NCBI GenBank assembly: GCA_963576725.1
Contig: OY755240.1
Coordinates: 57,722,633-57,786,632, forward strand
Length of the DNA: 64,000 nt
Direction: 5' to 3'
From: Azorinus chamasolen
Lineage: Eukaryota > Mollusca > Bivalvia > Cardiida > Solecurtidae
The position numbers and the translations under genes are program-made. The notes under the pieces were generated by a model, which had not been told where the DNA came from, made no database searches, and was given only the letters and a program-made list of their open reading frames with translations. This document shows, piece after piece, positions 55,822 to 64,000 of this stretch (position 1 is the stretch's first letter; every line of letters starts with the position of its first letter).

Positions 55822-56937
55822 CACTCAGCGACACTTATAAATGTACCAGTATAAAAATACCATTTATTGATTTATTCCTTAATAAAAAAATTTGCACATG
55901 CGTTACATACAGCTATGTCGATATAACAAACTTTTTTATTTTTAAATAAATGAGCCAAGGATATGTGTCATTGCGTAATAAAATTAAAACCTAAAAATGT
56001 ACATGCAAATGGAGCTGTGACCGGAAACGAAGTCGCACATGGCTGACAGTATGAGAAATTCACACTGCTATATGAAAAACAGAAGATGCCACAATTATTG
56101 CTCCAATAAAGTGCTATTAATGTGGGCCTAATTCAAGCCGATGTTTCTTATCATGAGATACGTGTTTTGTTTGTAACATAAACAAACCAATTATTTGTTT
56201 TAAAATGCCAATTTCAACAGTAATTAATTGCACATTGTTGCTTTACAGTTTAGTCTGATTGGTTTCGAAAATAGATATCCCATATTTCGAAAATAAAACC
56301 GTACTTATGACTGTCCAAGCGGCTTAATATTTTCCACAATACAAGGATTACACAGAGAGTTATAATTTCATTAGAACAATCTTAAAATATTAATGAATTC
56401 ATGCAAAAAGTACTGCTTCAATAGAGCGCGTAGGTAAAATTACATTGACATCTATAGTAAATTTATTTTTTTCATTTAAATGCTGGTTAACTGTAAAGTA
56501 ACAATAACGTTGAATTCACTAAAAAGTTTAATCGAGCATGAAAAATCGATATTTGATCTAGAAGAATGGCAGTTCACAAAACACTATTACCAAATAAATA
56601 AGCAAGAACATTGCAACAGGAGGTGTTGAAAATCTACGTAGCAGACCGCGAGGAAGAGTAACCACTTTGGTCTAAGACCATTCAGCGTTACTTCGCATCT
56701 ACGGCAACGAAATCTAGCCACAGCCGACACTGCCAGAAGCATGCATTCACTGTCCGCAGACGACTGAAATCTCAGCGAACAATGCGTACAAGACATCCAC
56801 TTGTTATTCAATAAAATTTGTATCACTATATTGTTTGTCTCCTGATTACAACTCCTAAAAGTTTGACTTAATTCGGTTAATACGTTATCAAGATATTAAG
56901 AACCGAATACCTGTACACTTATAAGTGTCGCTGAGTG
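55822..56937. mobile_element. CACTA-like TIR element with CTA duplication
   Basis: The left end CACTCAGCGACACTTATAA..TGTAC and the right end, read in reverse, match at 24 of 25 positions. CTA stands immediately outside both ends (55819-55821 and 56938-56940), a 3-bp target duplication. CACT termini with 3-bp duplication are characteristic of CMC/CACTA-type transposons. The 1116-bp interior has no convincing transposase; an 80-codon minus-strand frame (56587-56826) lies in a GC-richer patch but has no recognised motif. It is most likely non-autonomous. Confidence 0.7.
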
Positions 56938-56940
56938 CTA

Positions 56941-57089
56941 TTTCAAATTGTGAAATACAATTCAGAGTTAATACCACCTGAGAGGAGGTTTTAGAAAGAA
57001 AACAAGCTACTGACATGAAGTGTGTTGTTTAAGTATAATGCCAACTGTGGTGAAATATGTACGGTCGCGAATGTTAAGACTTTTCCAAG
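56941..57089. promoter_or_regulatory. Possible 5' region of the 57.09-kb exon
   Basis: About 150 bp of repeat-free DNA precede a well-placed start codon. I see no TATA box. Assigned only by position, with low confidence. Confidence 0.15.
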
Positions 57090-57115
57090 ATGGCCGACGA
57101 ACAGGAGGCTAAAAT
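57090..57115 (+). CDS. Candidate first coding exon (MADEQEAK...)
   Basis: CCAAGATGGCCGAC gives a strong animal start context. The frame reads MADEQEAK, plus two bases, then GTAAGC, a good 5' donor. The acidic MAD.. N-terminus and immediate donor are typical of first coding exons. The product is unknown, and no downstream exon can be assigned because the next 6.9 kb are dominated by repeats and TE fragments. The frame that continues through the donor (57022-57273) is likely read-through of intron. Confidence 0.35.
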
Positions 57116-57540
57116 GTAAGCTTCATATTTTTACAATTTTAAACTATGTAGAATTTTCTTTCAGTCATTTAATTGGTGTCATTACACAGAATTATAACAC
57201 CCGTCAACTACGGTTTACCCCCTTATGGTTCATGTCTGTTTGTAAGGCTCAAATTATTCCGTTAACAATGTAGAAACCGGAACTCAGAACTCGAATCGAG
57301 AAGGAGGTCATATTCTGCATAATTGTAAACTTACCAACAACGCCAAGCATTTTCTAACATTGTGGATATATGCATCTGAGTCTGATATTAATTTTAATTT
57401 AACTAGTTTGTATCACAGATCTACATTTTATATTTTGGAGACGATTGAATACAATGCAGAATGTACAGTTTAACCCGTAGTGGTAAAAGTGCACTGTACG
57501 GCTGTGACCCGATCTATTTTGTATGGTTGCTACACGATTT
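57116..57540. other. Unassigned, possibly intronic
   Basis: AT-rich with no recognisable repeat or coding signal. If the 57090 exon is real, this is the start of its first intron. Confidence 0.35.
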
Positions 57541-59257
57541 TATACACCCGTTTTGAAAAAAATGGGGGTATATTGCTTTGCACATGTCGGTCGGTCGGTT
57601 GGTCGCAGTCTGTCGGTCTGTAGGTCAGTAGGTCGGTCGGTCGGTTGATCGATCATTTCCGAATGATAACTTATAAACATCTTGGCATAGAATCTTCAAA
57701 CTTGCTGTGGTGGTTGGTCATGACAACTAGATGACCACTATTGTTTTTGAGGTCACTGGGTAAAAGGTCAAGGTCACCATGACCTTTACTGGTGAAATAG
57801 TTTCCGATCAATAACTGCCAAAGGGTTTGGCTTGGGATCTTCAAACTTGCTGTGGTGGTTGGTCATGACAACTAGATGATTCCTATTGCTTCTGAGGTCA
57901 CTAGGTCAAAGGTCAAGGTCACCATGACAATAACTGGTTAAATGGTTTACGATCAATTAACTGCTCAAGGGTTTGGCTTAGAATCTTCAAACTTGCTGTG
58001 GTAGTTGGTCATGACTTTTGAATGATCCCTATTGTTTTTAGATCACTAGATCAAAGGTCAAGTACACCATGACCTTAACTTGTAAAACGTTTTTTGATCA
58101 ATAACTGCTCAAGGGTTTGGTTTAGGATCTTCATACTTGCTTAAGTGGTTGGTCATGACAACTAAATGGCCACTATTGTTTTTGAGGTCACTAGGTCAAA
58201 GGTCAAGGTCACCATGACCTTACCTCGCGAAATGGATTCCAATCAAAAACTGATCATGGGTTTGGCTTAGGATCTTCACACAAGTTGTGGTGGTTGGTCA
58301 TAACAACTAGATGACCCCTATTGTTTTTTGAGGTCACTAGGTCAAAGGTCAAGGTCATTATTACCTTTACTGGTGAAATAGTTTCCGATCAATAACTGCC
58401 CAAGGGTTTGCCTTGGGATCTTCAAACTTGCTGTGGTGGTTAGTCATGACCACTAGATTACCCGTATTGTTTTTGAGGTCACTAGGTCAAAGGTCAAGGT
58501 CACCATGACCTTTACTGGTGAAATAGTTTTCGATCATTACTGCCCAAGGGTTTGGCTTGGGATCTTCAAACTTGCTGTGGTGGTTGTTCATGACCACTAG
58601 ATGACCCCTATTGTTTTTGAGGTCACTAGGTCAAATGTCAAGGTCACCATGACCTTAACTGATTAAATGGTTTCCGATCAATAACTGCTCAAGGGTTTGG
58701 CTTAGAATCTTCAAACTTGCTGTGGCAGTTGGTCATGACGTCTGAATGACCCTATAGTTTTGAGGTCACTATGTCAAAGGTGAAGGTCACCATGATCTTA
58801 AATGGTGAAATGTTTTCCAATCAATAACTGCTCAATTGTTTGGTTCGGAATCTTCAAACTTGCTGTGGCTGTTGGTTATGACAACTGGATGACCCCTATT
58901 GTTTTTGAGGTCACTAGGTCAAAGTTCAAAGTCACAATGATTTTCAACTGGTTAAATGGTTTCCAATAAATAACTGATCAAGGGTTTGGCTTAGGACCTT
59001 CATACTTGTTGTGGTGGTTGGTCATGACAACTAGATGACCCTATTGTTTTTTAGGTCACTAGGTTAAAGGGCAAGGTCACCATGACCTTAACTGATGAAA
59101 TTGTTTCCGATTAATAACTGCTCAATGGTTTGTTTCGGGATCTTCAAACTTGCTGTTGTGGTTGGTTGTGATCACTAAATGACCCCTATAATTGTTTAGG
59201 TCACTAGGTCAAAGGTCATTGGGTCTGGGGGCATACATGTTTTACAAACATCTCTTG
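57541..59257 (-). mobile_element. Pearl-like element, inverted relative of 47.8-49.4 kb
   Basis: It starts with the tail hairpin CACCCGTTTTGAAAAAAATG and GGGGTATA, then (GGTC)n-type microsatellite, then about eleven ~145-bp cores. It ends GGGGGCATACATGTTTTACA with the head hairpin and CTCTTG. Exact AGGTCACCATGACCT palindromes lie at 57771, 58206, 58497, 58641 and 59074; the other cores carry changed half-sites. AGGTCAAAGGTCA direct repeats precede most of them. Cores are more diverged than in the 47.8-kb copy. Confidence 0.85.
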
Positions 59258-59869
59258 TCTTACTAAAAACAGTAGAAACAAAACAAATACTAACGTTTAA
59301 ATTTGTGCCGCATGTCTACATAGTACACTTACATATAATAATATAATCACAACTAATTATTATAGATATATCTTCATGCAATGCATATTTGCGATTATGA
59401 CAGCATATTACAAACAATTAGGATCGAGATCAGAAGCATTGTATAGAACTTGTTTAAATATATTTTATTTGTAAATATTTGCATGAATACTGTAATGATA
59501 ACATAAAGGAAAAAAACAGGAGGGAAACGAAAGCAAGACTGTTTATTGTTTTTTTTTCCTCAACGTATCAACTACACTACAAGATAGTGTACAGCAGAAT
59601 ATTAATTGCACTGAAAAACTAATTCAATTAATTCAGCAGAGTATATCAGTTTACACAAACACCTTTTCGAGAAAATTACTTTAGAATAAAAGAAAATATA
59701 AATAAAGAAAAATATATTTTTTTTAAAAGAAACGAAGGTTGATACACACATGTAGAGAGGTCTAGAATTCTGAGCAGAACAAACACATTCGAAATAAGGT
59801 GAGCGTTACCGAGTTTATTAATATGGTTTTGAGCTTTGACTATAACGATGTTTGTATCATAATTTAAAA
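59258..59869. other. No gene recognised
   Basis: Very AT-rich sequence with A- and T-runs and no coding or repeat signal. Confidence 0.45.
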
Positions 59870-60725
59870 AGTATCACCAATCACAAAGACAGAAAGGGAC
59901 GGTGTAGTGAATCTTGCAACGTCTTAAAAAAGTTGTTTTAGTTGGTTGGTATATTTGCACAGCTGAAGCAGAAAAGCGATGTGTTCTCAATGGGGCCACA
60001 TGTACACAGGCAGTGTCAGAAATGTTCTTTAAGAAAAGGCCATCGTTTATGGAACTGCAGATTGTGCGAAGCCTCTTGTGCATGAGCTGCTGTTTTACGA
60101 CACCGTAATAAAATGTTTTGAACAGTTGGCAGATTGGTATTCAAAGACTTTTTGAATACGTATAGAGTAGAATAGTGTTGCGCATTTTAGGGGAGGCTGT
60201 CCCTTTCCTGTTGCAGGAAGGAAGAGTTGCTATAATGGGTTGTGCGACAGGCAAAAACATGAATATCACCAGCGTTTCTTAAATTGTACCGAGAAACACG
60301 TCCAACCACTTCAGGTACCAGTTCTGTGTGGTAGTGTGGAGTTAAATGAAACACCATTTTATAAAAGAGAATAAGTTTTTTACGTCTGTTTTCAAGGCGT
60401 TCCCATCCATACGTTTAGTGTATCATTATTGATATTTGGTGCCATCTGTATAGGATTGTTACCTACAATAAACAACATAGTGTCGTCAGCAAACAAACGA
60501 ATGTTACATCCAATGTCGTTAAAAATATCATTTATAAAAACACGAAATAACAATGGACCTAGTACATATCTTTGTGGTACACCAGCGTCGGTGTATTTCC
60601 AGTAAGAGAAAGTACCAGGTAAAATTGGACGTTGCTTTCTTTCAGTAAGATAACTGGAAACCAGAATAATATAATGGGTAGAACATGACCTGGATCTATA
60701 CAGGTTAACATTTAAGGACAATATT
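59870..60725 (-). pseudogene. Jockey/CR1-like LINE, RT and C-terminal fragment
   Basis: The minus strand reads SSYLTERKQRPILPGTFSYW, TDAGVPQRYVLGPLLF (family GVPQGSVLGPLLF), FINDIFNDIGCNIRLFADDT and LFIVGNNP, then ERLENRRKKLILFYKMVFHL, VVGRVSRYNLRNAGDI, and finally HKRLRTICSSINDGLFLKNI near 60060. This is RT domains 4-5 joined by deletion to the C-terminal tail. The FADD catalytic box is intact, but the G-S of GVPQGS is RY here, the upstream RT is absent and frameshifts are present. I place it in the Jockey/CR1/I group without choosing a clade. Confidence 0.75.
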
Positions 60726-61199
60726 TTAGCTTAAAAACTTTAGTGAATTGATTTTTAAATTTAACTGACATGTTTTTGACAAGCCGGCAATTCATATAGC
60801 GAACATAAGGGTTAATCTGTATAATCTGTCTGAAAAAAGAACCCACACACGGATTATGTTTTACAGGCATTTAGCTGAGCTGATGTAATTTAACACTTAG
60901 CGATGCCGGATATGGGCCGAGTCTCTATGGAATGCCTAAATGCTGTTTCGTAGGGCTTATATACATTTTAAAGGCGAGACCATTAAATTAGCAGTTGAAA
61001 TAAATAAATGTGACGATAAGTTGTCTTGTAACGTTAAAGACCAAGATCGTGTGGCAATGGAGGCTTGATACCATAACACCTGCAGACGTAAATACACCAG
61101 AAGTGACGCATGACATGTTTCGCGCGAAGACTCTGAAGCATACAGATCTAAAGCAGCTCACAAAAGTGCTTTTAATTTTAACTATATTGAGGAACATAT
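60726..61199. other. Unassigned DNA
   Basis: No repeat structure is seen. Short overlapping frames on both strands (60988-61219) lead into the multicopy ORF remnant, and the plus-strand one may be its poorly conserved beginning. Confidence 0.35.
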
Positions 61200-61987
61200 C
61201 ATTGAAGGCCAAAAAGTAGAGAGACTGACTATGATTAAAGAGCGATACCTCGAATATTTATTAGATAAATTCCCAGCGGTGTACAACGAAAACTACAAAA
61301 CATATAAACTCAAAGACAAGTCAGTGAATCATTTCAAGTAGAAAATAAAGTTCTGGCGACCAGAGTCATCAAAAACAACGTCAGAGTTAGTCTATATTGC
61401 TGATGTTGAGGGTAGTGCCATTGAAATAGTGTTTGAGCTGGCATCATCAGACGAGCGGCGACTTCACGAATCAGCGTTGATATTAAGGAGATACATGAGT
61501 GATGCTCGCAAGAAATCAAGCCTGATGCTTTGGCCACCATATTCAGACTGGCTTCTTTCTGTGGAAAGAAAACCACCTGAAATTCTAGTTAACTTCATAG
61601 TGCGCCGTATTCAATTTTCAGAACAAGAACTGTTCAGTCAAAACCATTTGATATTAAGCCATTTTATGCGAAACCAAAATTTGAACCAATGTTTCAAGTG
61701 GGGACCAGTAGACCGAAGTATGGTTTCAGGGCAACAAATCAGTTGATATTTACATGGCTCATTTGCAGAATGGTCGGGAGCGAGTTCGAGACCCAAACAG
61801 TTCCGTCTTTCTCGGGATGGTTATTAAGCACACCAGATGTAGAAGAAGACAACCAATCCGTTGTAGAATATATGCCACTATTCAATGTGGCCATCAATGA
61901 ACACTCGACGGTCCAACACATTATAGAAATATCCCTAGCTGCAATTAAAGAGGCTGGCCAATCATATGCTATAGTGACATTAAACTT

Positions 61988-62262
61988 CACAACAGCAGGT
62001 GTTAAGTGCTTGTGTGACGGCCGTAAAACGTCGCCCCATACTTCATTCTCAGTGTTGTAATACCTTCTGATCCTTCGAGATCATGAATTTCAGTACTTCT
62101 TGTTCTGAAAATTGAATACCGCTTAAGCCGGTGCTAGGGGGCGTGAGCAGTGTTGCACTTTCAATTACTGTTCATGAACATATTCAATAAAACCGAGTCT
62201 GCAATTTTCTCTTTTTGCGTTGCAATTTTTGCTCTCGGGGGATCACCCCCTTTCAGAATTTT
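61988..62262. repeat. Interspersed GGTGATCC-terminus repeat inside the ORF
   Basis: The ORF reads SYAIVT up to the left border and LAVAKKAY after the right border. Between them lies a full-length-like copy: GCAGGTGTTAAGTGCTTGTG, TCGCCCCATACTTCATTCTC, CCTTCTGATCCTTCGAGATC, CCGGTGCTAGGGGGCGTGAG, ACCGAGTCTGCAATTTTCTC and the hairpin GGGGGATCACCCCC, then TTTCAGAATTT. The insertion is the clearest single cause of ORF disruption. I could not define a target duplication. Confidence 0.8.
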
Positions 62263-63300
62263 TAGCCGTTGCTAAAAAGGCATACACTTTGGTCTGGTAG
62301 TACCACCGACACATTCAGCAAAGTTATCGTCAAGATTAGGGTAGTCCATACCATCTGCTCACTCTTTGGCACAGTAGGAAAGCTGATGAAAGGATTTGCT
62401 GAAACAATTTCTGCCAGCGGATCGCTTGAGAGGGTAATGTCAGGTAAACACTATAACCGTGCACTGCGAGTTCACAAGCTATTCATTGAAGGCCTTGAGC
62501 GGCTTTTGCTGAGGAGTTTGACAGCACAGATGAAGGAGCAAAGAGTCCAGGGAAGGTCTAAGCTTTTCCTCAGTTTCACCAAAGAACCGTTAAAGGATAA
62601 GCTAGAACATATTCGATTAATACTTTTCGTACTTTGACCGTTACCGAATGTTCAAAGACTCAATCAGAAGTGGTGAAATAGGTAAAACGGCCCAGTTCTG
62701 GCTACAGTACATGGACATCAGCAATATGATAATGGCCCTGATCAAAGCCAGAAAAGACAATGACCTTGATCTTCGCATAGCCACACTGTATTAGCTTTGC
62801 CCAATGTTCTTCGCATTTGATCACATCAACTACGCCAGGTACATTTCAGTTTATCTAATGACCTTATTAAACCTCCCCGATACTCATCCAGGAGCCACAG
62901 AGTTACTACAGCCTAATGGATTCAGCGGGTCAAGGACATTGGTTCCTAAATGCAGGAATCCTGTAGATATTATCATCGAACAAACAATCAACAAGCATGC
63001 TAAGTGTGAAGGTGACATTGTTGGTTTTATTCGGAATTAGGCGGCGTACTATCGATGGTGTACAACTCGACATTGCAGAACATAATATGTTGAGGCATTG
63101 CTTGAACTGAGTGATATACGTCTAAGGAGTCAGTTTTGCACAAGGAACCCCACCTTCACATATTGTAGAAAGTGAGGCGAAAGTTAAGAATGCCGTGGAT
63201 GCAATCTGCTCCTTAACAAACCCATTCGACATTGAACGTTGTACCAATGACTTGTATTGCTTGTCAAGTGGAGTCCCTGCCAAATCAGACGTCGTTGCAA

Positions 63301-63492
63301 CCTTCTGATCCTTCGAGATCATGAATTTCAGTACTTCTTGTTCTGAAATTTGAATACCGCTTAAGCTGGTGCTAGGGGGCGTGAGCAGTGTTGCACTTTC
63401 AATTACTGTTCATGAACCGACTCATTAAAACCGAGTCTGCATTTTTTTGTGTTGCAATGTTTGCTCTCGGGGATCACCCTCTTTCAGAATTT
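63301..63492. repeat. Truncated interspersed repeat inside the same ORF
   Basis: Same orientation as the copy at 61988-62262 and nearly identical to its distal two thirds, beginning at CCTTCTGATCC and ending at TTTCAGAATTT. It lies between ORF blocks GVPAKSDVVAT and LNAGYIGKASM. A 23-bp piece of the same repeat (GTATTCAATTTTCAGAACAA) also sits at 61607-61629. Confidence 0.8.
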
Positions 63493-64000
63493 ACTAAATG
63501 CTGGTTATATTGGCAAGGCAAGTATGGAATAATTCATAAAGGACAGGCTGGTTGATCGAACTGTGGCCTTTCACAGTCCTATCAAATTGAATAACTGAAA
63601 ATCTTTGCCACTGCCGAGGTAAAGAAAACGCTCAAGAGCTCTCAAAACAAACTCACACAGATAAAAGCAGAGAGAAATATATTTGGGCAACCAGTACTAC
63701 TGTCTGTTCAGCATGAGATCTACCTTGAGGTGACTTTGTCTTACCCACTAGGTCCGGTTCGTGGTCATTTGCTACTGCTGATGGAATGCCCGTGAAAACT
63801 GATACGGCAAAGCGCTTAGACTACATAGAATCTGTTACAGAACCATTGCCGACTCCCTCGAAAGAAGATGTAATTCACAAATTTTACGAAATCGCAGTGC
63901 TACAAACCCTGACATCCATCCCCGATAATTTGAAGAATTAGCAGACACTGTCTTCAGTCATCTCCCCAAATCTGGACGAATGGACTTTGTAACTGACACA

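Larger units (their letters stand above)
61200..64000 (+). pseudogene. Broken copy of a multicopy uncharacterised animal ORF
   Basis: Plus-strand blocks in order: MIKERYLEYLLDKFPAVYNE, DERRLHESALILRRYMSDAR, KPPEILVNFIVRR, FYAKPKFEPMF, TWLICRMVGSEFETQTVPSF, YMPLFNVAINEHSTVQHIIE, LAVAKKAYTLVW, GSLERVMSGKHYNRALRVHK, KTAQFWLQYMDISN, FFAFDHINYARYISVYLM, HPGATELLQPNGFSGSRT, LYCLSSGVPAKSD, KAERNIFGQ and EELADTVFS. I recognise this as a large family repeated in many marine invertebrate genomes and probably carried by a mobile element; its biochemical role is unknown to me. Stops, frameshifts, deletions and three repeat pieces break this copy. It runs off the window at 64000. Confidence 0.65.

Noticed and set aside
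61334..61990. Minus-strand frames opposite the multicopy ORF
   Set aside because: They are shadows of the plus-strand coding remnant, which has the recognisable conserved blocks.
1..64000. tRNA, rRNA or other structured RNA genes
   Set aside because: I looked for tRNA-like A/B boxes with cloverleaf pairing and for rRNA landmarks and saw none. A covariance-model scan would be needed to exclude small RNAs.

Overview
This window is metazoan nuclear DNA, most likely from a bivalve mollusc. The zebra/quagga mussel group (Dreissena) or another heterodont clam is my best guess from family resemblance. It is AT-rich, has no long intact gene, and has no operon-like packing or bacterial signals. It is dense with repeat types I associate with bivalves: tandem core repeats of about 145-165 bp, rich in GACCTTGACC, ending in tetranucleotide microsatellites and short hairpins (the pearl / Helentron-like architecture). 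Only a few short stretches look like host exons. Nearly every recognisable protein fragment is a decayed transposable-element ORF.

Layout. 1-3.7 kb: non-coding DNA with foldback MITEs. 3.7-9.4 kb: a macrosatellite of ~608-bp units, three of which carry a pearl-like insertion at the same internal position. 9.6-11.1 kb: a pearl-like element with eight ~162-bp core repeats. 11.2-14.7 kb: an hAT-like foldback element with an exact 8-bp target duplication, split by a nested pearl-like element. 14.7-22.9 kb: TTAA-flanked MITEs, a palindrome array, further core-repeat elements and a TA-flanked MITE. 23-27.5 kb: mostly low-copy DNA with a possible promoter and first exon on the minus strand near 24.5 kb. 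27.5-35.2 kb: an L1/Tx1-like LINE remnant (+), a 1.34-kb foldback and a DIRS-like retrotransposon remnant (-). 35-41 kb: low-copy DNA with a 571-bp tandem duplication. 41.5-46 kb: a Naiad-type Penelope-like element (PLE; GIY-YIG nuclease upstream of reverse transcriptase) interrupted by a 791-bp pearl-like element. 47.2-49.4 kb: an RTE-like fragment and a 145-bp core-repeat array. 49.8-52.9 kb: a second PLE on the minus strand and a split minisatellite. 53-54.7 kb: another core-repeat element. 55-57.3 kb: two candidate host exons around a CACTA-like element. 57.5-59.3 kb: an inverted partner of the 145-bp array. 59.9-60.7 kb: a Jockey/CR1-like fragment (-). 61.2-64 kb: a broken copy of a multicopy uncharacterised animal ORF with repeat insertions.

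There is no gene pathway here. The biology is the interaction of elements. Three signals deserve follow-up. (1) The Naiad-type PLE has in-frame TGA at the first conserved Cys of its GIY-YIG domain; clam Naiads are reported to encode selenocysteine. (2) The 145-bp repeats carry exact AGGTCA-N3-TGACCT palindromes beside direct AGGTCA repeats, so these elements scatter arrays of potential nuclear-receptor sites. (3) Nested insertions with intact target duplications give a readable relative chronology. All reading was by eye, without alignment or database search.
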